64,000 nucleotides of DNA, taken from contig JAQFVV010012397.1 of assembly GCA_028023455.1 (NCBI GenBank), positions 3,403,501 through 3,467,500 on the forward strand, written 5' to 3'. A model generated the notes under the pieces. It had not been told where the DNA came from, searched no databases, and saw nothing but the letters and a program-made list of their open reading frames with translations. Below, piece by piece: positions 27,901 to 42,900 of the stretch; position 1 is the stretch's first letter; the number at the start of each line of letters is the position of its first letter. The stretch comes from Epiperipatus broadwayi (lineage: Eukaryota; Onychophora; Udeonychophora; Euonychophora; Peripatidae). Both the position numbers and the translations under genes were made by a program.

Positions 27901-30900
27901 TTTATCAATCCCTTTCTTTTCTTTGTTTCATTTATCAATTTTTTCTCCCAGTCATCCAAGCAATTTTTCTGATTACTCCAGATGATTCCCAAATAACTAT
28001 ATCTATTCACCACACTTAACTTTATATCCCCCAATAAGAAATCTTTGTCTTCTCTTTCCCCAGTATTCACCATCATTATATTTGATTTTTCTTCATTAAA
28101 TTTAATTCCCATATCTTTACCCACCCTTGTACATGTCCTCAGCATAACCTTTTCTCTTCTTTCTGCACACAAAAAGACATCATCTGCAAAAAAAAAGACC
28201 CGACAATGTATATACTCCCTTGCCACCTATTAACGATATCTCTATCCCTCTTCATAGTCTTTCTATTGCTCTCTCCATTTCACTCAAATACAACAAAAAC
28301 AAAATAGGTGACATAGGGCATCCTTGCCTTAGTCCCACCCCATTTTTAACTTTAACTGATTCTATATCCCCTAATTGACATGTATAGTAATTATTTTCAT
28401 ATAATTTCTTAATAACACCCACTAAAGCTTCATCCATTCCCAGATTTGCTAAACTTATCCATAATCTATTTCTATTCACTCTATCATATGCCTTCTCTAT
28501 ATCTATAAAACTCATATATAACTGTCTACCTGAATTCCTACTCATATCTGTAAATTGTGTAACTACAAATAAACTATCTCCTATATGCCTACCTGACCTA
28601 AAATTTCCTTGCATTTCCCCTACTACATTATTTTCTTCCATCCATTTTAAATACATTAAAATATCAGCCTTTCAAGCTAATTGAGCACACGCCTTTTAAG
28701 AGTGTTAAATAAATGAATACTTTCCTCTTCAATCCAAGTTGTGGTATTTATGCAGGAATAAAAAGGATCCTCATATTCCTACGATCAAATTCTTTTATAT
28801 GAGCAAATATGAAGTACTGTTGAGGAGAGCGTGAGTAGAATTCTCACTTTAAATTACTATTTACGATGTTTTTTGACTGAATGACGTCGGTGAAGAAATT
28901 ATTTCACCGACGTCATTCAGTCAAAAAAACATTGTTCACCGACGTCATTCAGTCAAAAAACATCGTAAATAGTAATTTAAAGTGAGAATTCTACTCACGC
29001 TCTCCTCAACAGTACTCAGATTTGCTCATATAAAAGAATTTGAGTCATAGGAATAAGAGGATCCTTTTTATTCCTGCATAAGTACTATATCTTGGATTGA
29101 AGAGGAAAGTATTCATTTATTTAACACTCTCAAAAGGCACATGGTCAATTAGCTTGAAAGGTTGATATTTGAATGTAATATAATTGTAAACACGGCGCTA
29201 GATAAAATAATTGCTTATTCCATCCATTTTGTAATTCTTCCAGCCACCATATATGAAAAAACTTTATATAAAACTGATGTTACCGCTGTCGGTCAACACG
29301 GCGCTAGATAAAATAATTGCCTATTCCATCCATTTTGTAATTCTTCCAGCCACCATATATGAAAAAACTTTATATAAAACTGATGTTACCGCTGTCGGTC
29401 TATAATTATTTAACTTTCTACGATTCTTACTTTTTCCTTTAAATAATAATAATCTTACTCTCATATTACTCCAACTATCTGTAAAAACTCTTCTGTGCCA
29501 TCTTATTAAAACATGATTATAACTTTATTTTTGATCTACACTCTAAATTCATTACCATCTCTGCTGCCCATCCATCTAAACCTTTTGCTTTACCACTTCT
29601 CAATTTCTTCCCTGCCTCATTCAGTTCATTTTTTGTAAACCTAATATTCCCATTGCTATATGCTTTCATATTTTCTATCCCTCTGTCCTTCACATCTAAC
29701 ATCTTTTCTATATCCATTACATAACTATTCAATATTCTCTCTAATTCTTCTCTAGAGCTACATTCTATTCCCTCCGCATCCAGTAATACTATCTCTCTCT
29801 CCCCTAAATTTCTCCTTTTAATGCATTTCCAAAACTTTTTATTCCCATCTCTTCCATTTTTATTAATATCATCCTATAATTTACTATTTAGTTTGATTCT
29901 CTCTCTCTATAATTATCTATTTTAGCCAACTTCTTCTTTTGTAAGTACTTTTCCCATTTAGCATTAATATCTTTTTCACTTTCTTTGTTCTTAATAGCAC
30001 ACTTATATTCTCTGCATGCTTTTTTCCTCTCTTTTACACTTTTACTAACTCTCATTTTTTTATTACTTTTATTCTTCTGAATATTCTCACCTAAAACCCT
30101 ATTTGCCACTTTTTCTATTTCATCACACCAGTCCTCATACTCATTTCCAACCAACTCTTCCATGATTTTTTCAACTTGTATTTTATACTCTTCCAACTTA
30201 TTCTTATCATTCACTCTCCATCCACATCTTTCACTATTGTTTCTACTTTTTATTCTCCATCACATTACTAACCATTTCAATTACAAAGAAATTATGATCA
30301 CTATTACATACTCTCTCTTCATTATCAAACATCTTAATTTTCCGTACTTTATTCATTCCCTCTTTCTCTACCAATACATAATCTATTGTATGGAATATAT
30401 TATTTATAGATCATGGGTATTGTCCCTCATAAATATTTGATGTTTCCAATGCTCAAATTTATTCTCTGACAAAATTTCTTCAAAAGCTGTCCATTCTTAT
30501 TATCTACATCATCAATTTATTCAATATGCTATTCATATCTCCTATAACCAGTATTCTCTTACCCTTTTCTTTAAAACTCTGTATATTCTTAACTAGGCAC
30601 TCATATATGCTATTGTTTCACTCTATTATAGTTTTACTATCTCCAGTAGCTATATAAACTATAGCCACCATCCATTCTTGTCTTCCCAACCTTATTTCAA
30701 ATTACAAATGTTCTTGGCATCTAACAGTATTTAAATATTTTTTTGATATAACACCTATACCACCCCGAAAATTTTCCACGTAAACTTGTCCTGTTGTCGA
30801 ATTCTATGCCTTAGGCAAGATAAATCAATCTCCCGCTCAATTTAATTTAGGAATTCTACCCAGGGATTATTTTAAACAAAAAAAAAAAAACAACAACACA

Positions 30901-33900
30901 ATTAAATCTCCGCTTTCAGAATGAACTTTAAAATGAGTAAAATAAAAGCAACAGGAATGTAATTAGCAAGCTTGTCTGCTTTTAATCAAGTTTATTAAAA
31001 ACAAGTGGAGGAAGTAAACTATTTTAAAATCAATTCTATAAAAATTAAAATGATCTATTTTAAATATAAACGAATATGTGTTTTAATACACATACTGTTT
31101 TTAAATAATTAATAAAAAACATTTTTTTTCAACATTAGAGATTTAACGAAGATTAAAAGTTTTTAATTTTGGCAGTAAAACCATTGAATCGGATATCAAT
31201 CTGGTTCAATACAAAACTCTTAACATATGTTTCCAAAAGCATCTTACTTTAGAGCCATAAATTGTAAACTTGAGTAATCATTGGACAACAGATATTTACC
31301 ACTTTCCCACATTAGTATTTGACTTTTGCTTTTGTCATTGAAGGCATGGATTGAAAGTTGGAACTAATATCCTTATGGTATAACAATGGCCTCTTACTTC
31401 ACTATTCTATTCCAACTAAGTTTCAGATTAAAAAATGTTCAAGGTTTTGAACTTTTGAATTTCAGACTATTAATTTGAACAACATAAAGAAATAAAAGTT
31501 ATCTCCTAGATGAATAAGTGCATTAGTTCCAGCTTTGAATCCCAAATCCTTAATGACAAACCCAAAAGAAATTGTCTGGGGATATGGATATTATAGCACT
31601 AAAATCTAGTGTCAGTTGATTACTGAATAATTGGATCTAGAATAGGATGGAGAGAATTGGTCTTATAAATACATATTTTTATATAATCTACTATGTAAAT
31701 ATATATATCCACATATTTTTTTTTAGTATATATATATAATCATATATTAATTCCTATATAATCATATTAATTTAATTTGACTATCATAAAAGGTGAAATA
31801 AATTTAATTGTTAACAATATTATCATAAAAAGTTTTGTAGAATCATATTACAGATGCATGCTTTCAATTGCTGCAATAATAACTTGTCAACAGTAATGCA
31901 TTTTAAACTACTGTGTGATATTATTTTCCAAGATGCAATCATTCATATGATACTACATGAATTGTATATCTTTATATTAGCTCCCTGTTTATTAACCAAA
32001 TTGTTTTTATTAATTAAAATAGCATCTAATTTTACTTTTGTTGTTATTTTTTTATTTTATGGAGGGTATATTTATGTTGGCAAAATTAAAGTTAATTTTT
32101 TTATTGCAGTGCAATTTATGCTCGTTAAACTTTCATAAAGTTTGTCGATTGGGTGTTTTATTTTTTTTGTTCATCATGCATAAATTTATGCCTATTAAAT
32201 TTTTTTAAAAAGCATATCTAGGTTTTCTTATAGATGATTTTCTGTATCTGTAATTTAATTTTTTGTTGAGTGCATCATATATATTATTTACTAGCCTGTT
32301 ATTGCTTGTTGGCTTAATTAAGTTCTGCATATATGCTTTATATTAAATAAATCACACAAAATAAAAAATAAAATATCTTTACGTAACAGTAGTAATCGTA
32401 TATTATAAAAGTAATACAAAAAACCTTTTTCAGCAAATATTTTTTTTTTTTTGCTCTTATCAATGTGATGCAAACTATTTTAAAGCTTCAATTTACATTG
32501 CACACATAACATTATCTTTTTTATACATAAAATTAACTAAACCAATTATAACAGTAATACAATATGTACAAAGAATAGCTATTATATAAAGATATATTGT
32601 GTGATTTATTTAAATATATGAAAAATCAGCATAATGGATTAAATTTCTTTCCATTTTTGATGCTTTATATTTTAATTATATCCTTATGCATCAATTTATT
32701 TTGAAAATTTTCTATGATGATTCAGATATCTTTTTAACTATGTATCTGACTAATTGCATTTTACATTTTTTTGGTTGTACAACATCACATCTAAGGTTTA
32801 ATAAATTTGTTCTCATCATTGCTTTTTCTATGCTGAAATCATTTATAGGGAAAATGATTGAAGTTACAATTACTGAATGTTATATTTAAATAGAAGTATA
32901 GTATGTATACTTTAAACTAGAAGTAATTAGAGGGGATTTGAACTCAGACATTCAAGCTTTCTTTAGTCATCCACTCTATCCCATACAATCAATACACATC
33001 TCCAATATATGTATTTTATGCTGAACCAGCATTTGTCAGTTGGTCTAGATCATCATCTCCCACACATGTACATAATCAGTGCTCAGTTTATATTAAGATA
33101 ACAAATCTTCAAACTTTAATGGACAGGCTTAAGTCTTCTCCACCTTCCAACTCTTCAGCCATCCACATCATTGAAAATCTGTTGATGGTATGCTCAAAGC
33201 CCTTGTTTGCCAATTTTGCTGTTTTACTTATCCATAAGTCATTCTGACTCCTCATATGTGGAACCTTAAGCCCTCTTCTGTGTATTTAAAATGGGCTTAA
33301 GGTCCTACATATGAGGGATCAAAATGATTATGGTTAACATGGGTATGATAACAAAATTGGTAAACAAGGGCTTTGAACATACATGATATATATGGCTAAA
33401 GAGTTTGAAAGTGAAGAGGATTGAAGCCTGTCCATTAAAGTTTGAAGATTTGCTTTCTTAATATAAACCGAGCACTGGGAGATGATGATCTGGACCAACT
33501 GATGAGTGCTGGTTCAGGATGAAATACATATATTTTGGAGATCATTTATTTTTTTCACATGTATGTGATCATGTGTATCCATTGTATAGTATGGAATGGA
33601 TAACTAAAGGGATCTTGAAAGTTTGGGTTCAAATCCTCTCTAATTGCTAAATATGTAAATAAAGGATAGAAATGTAATTGCTTATACACTCCCATTATAA
33701 TTAGTGTTGCAAGATGATTGCTGTCATGAAAATCTCATGATAACTGGCCCCTATACTAATTATTCAGTGACTGAAAACTGTAGTTTAAAAGAAAATGGAG
33801 AATGAGAGAAGAGGCAGAAAATACTGTTTGTGTTGAAAACAATACCTAGACTTTAATGACTCAATAATTTAACTTACAGGCCAGTAAGAAATGGCTTTTA

Positions 33901-36900
33901 GTCAAGCACTGCTTATTAGATGTTCACTGTTAAGTCTTATATTTGAAAGCCATTCCACAATTTGTGATTTGTGGATTTTTTTTAATAAAATAGGTTCAGC
34001 ATTTAATGTATACATGTTTATTAATTTAAAAAAACAACAGATTAGTGATTATGAATTTCATCTATCATTTTAAATTAAATTATACATCTCCTTAGATATA
34101 TATACACACACACACACTCACTCATGATATAGTATAAAAAATGAAATTTATTTTAATTCCATTCAGCTATAATATAACCTATGCTTATTAACTGAAAAAA
34201 ATCACTTTAATAATTACAGTATATGTTGTTTCATTATTCACACTGTCAAATAAATAAAATATGCTATATATATAGAGCTCGCAAATAAGCTCTTATTAAG
34301 TAAGCTTTATATATAGCATTTGTAATACAAGCTTGTTAAATTAGGTCATGTGACATCTGACTTGATTTCTTTTATTTTTTGCTATCAAGGCTTTGGCGAT
34401 TTTATATTGCTAAAGTTATTAATATATGGTGTATCTGAACTTGGTTCAGTCCCATATGACTAAGTTAGATAGCTGAATTGGAAGACATATGGATGTCTGA
34501 AAATTTCAATTTTCTACTTAATAGTTATCCATTAGATAAAGTGCTGAGCTTTTCCTGGTATTTTTAATCTAATGCTTGAATATCCTAGCACCTCACTGAG
34601 GAAGCAACCTATCAAAAACCGGTCTGGGTTTGCGGATATTCTGCAAATCTTGTTAAGAGCATATTTGTGAGCTCTATATATAACATTTGTAATACAAGCT
34701 TTTAAAATTAGGTCATGTGACACATGACTTGATTTCTTTGTAAAATGTGCTTTATATAAAATAAGTTAGTCTAATCTGATTTGCAGTTAATAGTATTTAA
34801 AGGTTTGAAGGGAGTTTTATTATAATTTATAATACAGAAATTGGTTATTATATATGTTATCAAATATTTCTCAATGAGAACAATAGATAGACTTTAGTGC
34901 TCTGATTTATGTATTTTAAGTTTCAGCTACTAACTATAATAAATTTTTACATAATTAATTGTTTATTTATTTATTTTTTAATCAATTAGAGTGACATAGT
35001 GGCAGTTAATCAAATTTTTAAGGATCTTGCTGTAATGGTTCATGAACAAGGAGAAATTGTTGGTAAGTCAAATTTATTTATTCAGATATATTTATTTACA
35101 CATAGATGAATTCACATAGTTGTAATAAATTTATTTTTATCCAAAAGCATGTTTAATTATGATAAAATAGAAAAGCTAATTAGAAAATGATATGACTAGA
35201 TCACCACCTTTTGAACTTTTTTTAGTAGCAATGCATTGTTTGAATTATATAATAAACTTTAATAATGATTTCTAATGTTTAGCATTATATAGTATCAAAA
35301 GATAGTTTATTAAAAAATTGTCAGTAACAATCTTTGCACAGGAATTATTCATACCAAAATACTACGATGACATTAATAATTTTATTTCAGATCCTCCCCC
35401 CAAGTTTGGATAATAAAATGGGAAAAAGTATAATTAATATATTTTATATTAAAAAAAAAATACATATCTTCAGTTTTAGAGTAATATTCACCAAGAAAAA
35501 TAATTTCATTTATTGGTGTATGCATTTGTTTGTGAGAAAGTAAATTATTTATTCTTTTATACTGGGTCTCAAAAGATTCTAAACAGGAGATGACTTCTCT
35601 CATGGCTTTTGTCAGTTCTTAGTAGATAAACACAATTTCAATAAATAATTTTGAATCTACTAATGTAATTCTGGGAATGATTTGGAAAATCAAATTCATC
35701 TAGCATTTTATAAAGTCTGAAAAAAGTGTTTAGGACTTCTAATGAAATCTGATCATTTTTATGTTTTTTGTGAGGTTTTCTGGTTGAATATTCAGAAAGA
35801 AGATCTTGAGATTTTAGTTAGGTGTTATCTATGTAATAATAGCTTTTTATACATTATATGAAAGAGTCTTGATATTTAATGAAAATATATGCTATAGTAT
35901 AATACTTAATTGTGTTAATAATATTTTTCATATAAATATTTAATTGCATTGAGATGAGAGCGCTTTTTCTCAGAATTTCAGGCTATTAGATGAATATTTG
36001 CATTATATCTCAAAATAGTACCAGCCACTGCTCCAAGATGCTGTTTTTAGGAATAATTTTAAATCTTATTTTTGATATATTGATTAAAAAAAGCTAGGAT
36101 GCAGACTGAGGTTAGTCATAAATATCATTGGTTAAGTAGTGTGTCAGTTTTTTATTGCAGAGATTGTACTCTGTTTGTTTTTACTACAATTTTTATTTAG
36201 AAATTATTCGAATTTTTTTTTTTTTTTTGGAGAGCATTTTGTCAAATAAATAAATGTTTTCAGCATTCAAGAATTTAAATCTTGATGCAAAATAGCAAAA
36301 TAGAATTAGTTTTCAGTAGATACTCCTACATTTCTTATTTTTATTTTATATAAAATGAAGGTAGCTTTTTATTATTAAATATGGCACTATTTTCTTGAAG
36401 AGTTTATTAATGTAAGTTTTTATTTAGACTGAAATTTTAAGAAATCAGAAATAATATGGAAGTTAAAAACTGAATAAACTATAATGTGTCAAAAGACCTC
36501 TGTCTCATTGACATGATATAGTAATTCATATTCTGATATCATTTCTTAGAATGTTTATTCCAGATATTAACTATAATCAGAGAAGCAGTTAATATTGAAT
36601 CTTTATCTATTTTAGTTGTATCAATATATGGGTCATTCAAATTTAGTATCTTAAGCCTAGTATAAATGTTTAGAATTTTTTTCATGGCTGTACTCTGACA
36701 TGTTTTATTTATTATCAAGGAAAACTGATAAACCAAGTGTTTTAGATTTGACCATTTTGATAAAGAGGGTAGTTGATTTAACAAATGAGATCTATGAAGT
36801 TACTTCAGTGAATAAGAAAGAATAAATTCTTAAGTAAAAAAAATAAAAAACAAAGTCATATATCATATGACCCAATTTTTTTTAAGCTTGTAAATAAAAA

Positions 36901-39900
36901 TAAAGAACTTTGCTAATTACTCTAACAAACTTTATTGATAAATGCCAACAAAAGAAAACATTTAAAATGTCTTTATCAGAAACCACATCCTAAACTTCAG
37001 ACCAATGGTTTCATGCATTAGCACTCCTCAGTGAAGTGCTAGGGTAGCTTCAGACACTAGGTCTAAAAATACTAATCCCAACCCAGCATTTATCTAAAAT
37101 TTAACTACTGAGTAGAAAATCTGAAATTTTTAGACACCTATATGTTTTCAAACCCAGTTATCTAACTCAAATAGCTATATGGGCTGAGAGATTTTCAATC
37201 AAACCATATATTAGTAGTCTTAGCAATATAACATAAGACTTAAAGCAAGTCAATAAAAAATAAAAAACAGAGTTATATATCACATGACCCAATTTCTTTA
37301 AGCTTGTAAATAAAATTAAAGAGCTTTTCTAATTGCTTTAACAAGCTTTATTGATAAATGCCAGCAAAAGATAGCATTTTAAAAATCTTTATCAGAAACT
37401 ACATCCCAAACCTCAGACCAATGGTTTTGTGCTTTAGCACTCTTCAGTGAGACACTATGGTAGTTTTAGACCCTAGATCTAAAAATACTAACCCAAAACC
37501 AGCATTTATCTAAAAGTTAACTATTAAGTAGAAAATCTGAAAATTTTAGGCACCTATATGTCTTCAAGCCCAGCTATCTAACTCAAATAGCTATATGAGG
37601 CTGAGAGATCTTCAGCTAAACCATATAGTCCCATATAGCTATTTGAGTTAGATAGCTGGGTTTGAAGACATATAGGTGCCTAAAAATTTCAGATTTTCTA
37701 CTCAATAGTTAACTTTTAGATAAATGTTGATTTTGGGTTAGTATTTTTAGATCTATTATCTGAAGCTACCCTAGTGCCTCACTGAGGAGTGCCAAAGCAC
37801 GAAAACATTGGTTTGAGGTTTGAGTTGTGGTTTCTGATTGTAATGTCACCTGCCATTATTTATTTATAAGTATAACAATCAAGAACGTGAAGTGTGGAAC
37901 GTTCTATCTAATATAGAAGAGAGTTAGAGAAAACTGTCTTAGAGCATACTTTATAGCTATGTATTATTTGTATTTGTGTTAAAGTTGTTAATAAACCTAT
38001 TTTTGTTACCAAATCTGTTGGAGAATTTAATTAAGTTGACGCATACACGTCACTGATAAAGATTTTTTAAATGCTTTTCTTTTACTGGCATTTATTAATA
38101 AAGCTTATTAGAGCAATTAGAAAAACTCTGTATTTTTAAGTCATTAAGTCTTTAAAATTAATATAATTATACAAACTGACTATGAATTGTATTTTTTTTT
38201 TTTTAAATATTTTATTTAAACATGAAGTGTTCTTTGTACATTGAAAGATTTACATTGTATTTGTTATTGAAATCCATAAATTTTGCAAAAATGTTTACAA
38301 AAGAATTAATTAAATTTTTTTTTGTTTAATATTTTATTTCATACAAATACATTTATTCATTAAAAAGAAAATTTTTCTATTTATTTTTATTTATGAAACT
38401 GCCACACAACATAAGATAGCCTAATAATAGTTGGTAATGATATCTTCCTTTACAGAAAAGTCTCAAGAACTAGAAATCATTAGTGTAAAATTTATTGAAT
38501 GGAAAAGTGCTTGAAAAATCCAAGAATATATATTTTATCAATATCAGAATTAAAACAGGATATTCATTTATTAATTTTAACTTTTAAAAATAGAAATTAA
38601 ATATTGTTCTATTTCTAGTTTTTGTTTTTTGTTACAATAATCAGAAAACTTGCTTTAAAATTAGTGTGAAACTATTGTAATATAATTCTTTTGCAATTTT
38701 TTAAAACGAGTTCAATAGGAACTTGATTTGGATTTATTTTTGATAAAATATATAATAGTAATACTGACCATTTGTAATTATAGGCTATAAAAAATCATAT
38801 GCATTGATTTTTTTTTTTTTAAAATATAAATCTTTTTAAAAAAATTAAGAAATGAAAATATATTTCAGTAGTAGTATATTATAAATTGACGAGAATATAT
38901 TTAAATTATGAAAAAATAATATTTGGAAATTGCTTTTTAAAATAATTCTGAGTATTTTTTGCAATCATGGTAGTAATTTTTGGAGGATTAACAACTAATA
39001 TATGTATATATAATATTTACAGATAGCATAGAATCTAATGTAGAAAGTGCAACTATTCATGTGGAAGAAGGTGCTAATAAGATATCACAAGCAAAAGATT
39101 ACCAGGTATAAATGTTTTTGTAATATTTTTATTATATATATGTAAGAGTAATAAGCTATTGAACTTACTAAGGAATATTATTGAGAAATAATTTTATTAT
39201 ATAGAGTTGTATAAAAAAAATTAAATGATTTTTCATAAGCATTTTAAACATTTTATTGTGCACATAATCAAGAAAACTGTAGAGGAGAAGCAAAACTAGC
39301 CAATTTTACAGATAAGATATTTTTTTCTTACATATTTTTGAACAAGGCCATATTTAAATTTGTTTTCAATAGTGTTGATATTCATTTTCAGATCAGCTAG
39401 ATCCTATAATAAGGGAGAATATAATATATTTGATTTTTATTCACAAGAAGAAATTGGTGAATGTTAAATCTAGTGAACATAGAGATCATCATAAAAGATT
39501 TAAGTCTGATTTTGGATGTGCTCTATCCAATCAATATGAAAACAATTCTTAGTAGCTATCAATATAACTTTTAATAATGGATTATTAATCTGGCTACATT
39601 TCATTAGCATTCATATTATTGCACTTTATAAAAGATGTTGCAAAACTATATAAATCTTTTATAGCAAAGTTATATTTATTTACAAAAAGCTGTGTGTTGA
39701 TATTTAAATATGTGTATGTATATTTATGTCAACATAATATTATTTGATTGTTTAGTTTATGCAATATCATATAAACAAGCAGCTTTCTGTTCTAATACCA
39801 TTTATAGTAATCCTGAATAATAAGTGATTATCCTTTGGTAGTGTATTTAAATCTTCGGACCATTTTCAAGCTGGTTGTAGAAACATAACATACTTTGGTT

Positions 39901-42900
39901 CCAACTTTGAATCCCAAGTTCTTTTTGGTAAAGACAAATACCAGAAACTGATCAGAAAATAAGGATTTAAATATATTATCATGTAGAATCACTGATTACT
40001 CAAGTTTATTCCCGATGGAATTAAAACAGAGGGCTACTCTTATTTATATCATTGTATAAGCCAAAGAATCAAGTAATATTATGTTGGTCTCTGCATTCCT
40101 CACCAGGGGTAAAAGATGTTTATAGTTAGAAAACGACTGAAATTAATAAAATATATGATTTCTGGCCTAGGATTGTATCTATGTAATTATGTAAGGATAT
40201 TGACTTGAGTTCAAAACATTAAAAATTTTTTTTTTTAATTTCTCACGGTTTTAGTTTGGTAATATATAAAGCATTGAAAGTGATTTCCAAATGCATTCAT
40301 TTCTTTCCAACTTTGATTTCCAAATTCTCATTCATAAAGTCAAAATCATAAAGTGGAGCTGGAGATGGATAGTGTTATAACAGAGCTGCTCATTTATATA
40401 TATATTTTTTCTCTTAGCACTCACATATCTATCTTTAAGCTTTTCTCAAAAATAATAATTAAATGAATTTGAGAGGAAAATGTTTTTAAGTTTTAATAAT
40501 AAGTCTGATATTATTTGCAATTACATGATGCAATTTATAATAAAATATGCTTTCATTAATTATTAAAATTTTTCATGTTGATATGGTTATTTTCTGAATT
40601 CTGAAACATTCTTAATTAAAGTTTTATTTTTGCAAAAAAGTTTTTCAGATTTGCCAATAATAGCATTTTTTTTTTTGCAAGCGAATTGCAATTGTTTAAA
40701 ACATCAATTTGTCTATATGACTATTTATTTAGTTATCAGTATTTTTTTGTATCTGGTAGTTATTTTTTTTCTATTTCCTTAACAAACTATAATTATTAAA
40801 GTGATCATCATGACTTGTAATTTTTGGAGCACCCATTCTAGTTTTACTAAAACTTAAGAATTGAAAGTTTTCAACATTTCTTTGTATGTAATTATTAAAA
40901 TTTCTGATAAATGCTTTTTCAGAAACGGAATGTTAAATAAAGTGCTTTAGAGCATGTTTTTTTTCATGCTTTTAGTTTAAGTGGAGCTAAAGAAATTGCA
41001 ACTATTTAATCCAGATTAACATAGAGAATGAAGTGGCACACATGCTTATCAAGAAATTATTCAGTTTTATTGATTGTGTAGAAAAATTATAGGCTAAGAT
41101 TTTTAAAATCATAAATAAGGGAGCACATTTTTCTTTACTGTGTTCTATTTGAATTTATGTATTTTTTGAGTTCAGGTGATAGAAGCATAAAATTTTACAA
41201 ATTTCAATTCTGTGAAGTTGATAGTCTACTAGCCATCATTTGTATTGCCACTGTTGTATCTTGTCTATAGTGTTATAGACGATCATGGGCCATTTACATC
41301 TTTCATAGAACTTTTGTCTATTGAATGTACAATATTATCAGTTATGCACACAATGAATTTTTCCTAATTGAATTTGGAAATACGCTATTCCTAACTGCAA
41401 TTCTCACATTGAGGTTTTATTATTTTACTATCATATTTAATTATTTATATAAATCCTTTTGGAATATTTACAGTAACAAATGAAATTGATTTATATTATT
41501 GTGAAGATATAAACTCTCTTTTACAAATCTCAAACTCATAATCATAATGAAGTGTTTATTTCATAATTAATTAATTGCTTTGTTTTTAAGACTGCTTGAC
41601 TTTAGATTATTTTATCTACATATATTGGCCTTTGATAATGGTTTTATGCTGAATTATTATATTTTATGCATCCTATTACATGAGGGGAAATTGCCACATA
41701 TAGGTGGCAGAATGCTGGTGTTAACTAATTGAGAGCAAGTATTCATTAAATTCATATTAGTTATTTTTAGATGAGATTTATATTATTTGAATCAAAATTG
41801 CAATTTTTATTGCTTTGAGTATAATGATATTTGAAAACCATACTGATCAAACTCTAATAGTAGGATTAGATAATGACATTTTATTACAGCTATTTTATTG
41901 TTGATGTTCCTTTCTGTGGATTCTTGATGCTTCTGTAGTACTTATATATTTTCTCTTTTATTGGTTTTTCTTCAGAAAATGGTCAAAGTATTTTTTGCAT
42001 TTGTTTGAAATATCATTATTACCATCTAAAAGAGTACCATCTATAAATTTAATAGATATTGTTTCTCAGATCCATAGACTACTTTGAACATAGTTTTAAT
42101 CCATAAATTGTTTTTAAGATTTTTCATTTGTTGTTGAACTTCTGTCCTCATATTACCTATGAAATGCCAGGATTCAATTTAATTATTCTACCAAAAAGAA
42201 AATGCATCTAAAAAATAATCAGGATTTATTTTTTTTAGTGATTCTCAGAATAGACTTATTAGTGTCCATGTTTTAGTAAAAATCCAAGTTGGTAGATTTA
42301 ATAGTTAATATAAATTTTTAAAATTTAGCATGACTAGTAGTTGTTCCTCAAAACAAACATTTTTTTTTTTTTAACCAATATATTTGGAGCCTATTTTTTT
42401 AATACTAATTATTATTTTTAATTTGAAGTGTATTAATTTTTCAATAATATGTGATGTAAGTTCTTGTGTATAGATAATTCCCAAGATGCCATTGTTTTAA
42501 GTGTGAAGCATCTAATTTTTTTTTATAATGATTTTTTTTTTTGCCTAAAAAGTAGTGTTTGCATTAATTAATTCATGTGTTATGCAAAAATTTAATATTA
42601 GACAATTTGCAATCAGAACCAATATTGTTATTTTTAATGACTTTGAACCAAAGTTTATTGTTTCTAACAATAATTGCATTAAAGTTTTCAGGGAAAAAAA
42701 CAACAACATTCTTTTAATGTAATACCTATCAAGAAATGGAAACTTTATTTCTCTAAACATTCTGTATCTTATTTTGGAGTATAATCTCTGACAAAATTGG
42801 CACAGGAATCCTCCAAAATAGTTTTTAATGTCATTAGCCTTTCATTATTTCAAAAATAGAAGACATTCAATTTATTAAAACCTCACAAATCATTTATATT

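Larger units (their letters stand above)
26865..30850 (-). mobile_element. Antisense non-LTR retrotransposon (LINE), 5'-truncated, interrupted
   Basis: Read on the - strand the element contains, in order, the end of an apurinic-type endonuclease, a linker, reverse transcriptase and a C-terminal region with a Cys motif. It ends at 26865-26879 in TGATG repeats (CATCA on its own strand), a tail typical of target-primed insertion. The protein type, with LTY.ND.LC......LE.VQREVGR.AL.A..WT and MGWSSF, is one I associate with LINEs common in chelicerates and other arthropods. Copies are broken by a foldback insert, a 106-bp duplication and several frameshifts. The 5' end stops inside the endonuclease near 30850, a usual 5' truncation. 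It lies antisense in a syntaxin intron. Confidence 0.9.
35063..39022 (+). other. Syntaxin intron, 4.0 kb
   Basis: GTAAGT donor to TTTACAG acceptor. 35063-36840 and 38110-39022 show only AT-rich DNA; the middle is a cluster of family G repeats with a solo LTR. Confidence 0.8.

Noticed and set aside
27497-30440. + strand frames opposite the LINE (27497, 28045, 30162)
   Set aside because: They are antisense shadows of the - strand endonuclease/RT coding sequence.
33600-33640. Functional tRNA gene at the GGGTTCAAATCC motif
   Set aside because: No closed acceptor or anticodon stem could be drawn; the sequence is one end of a multi-copy foldback repeat.
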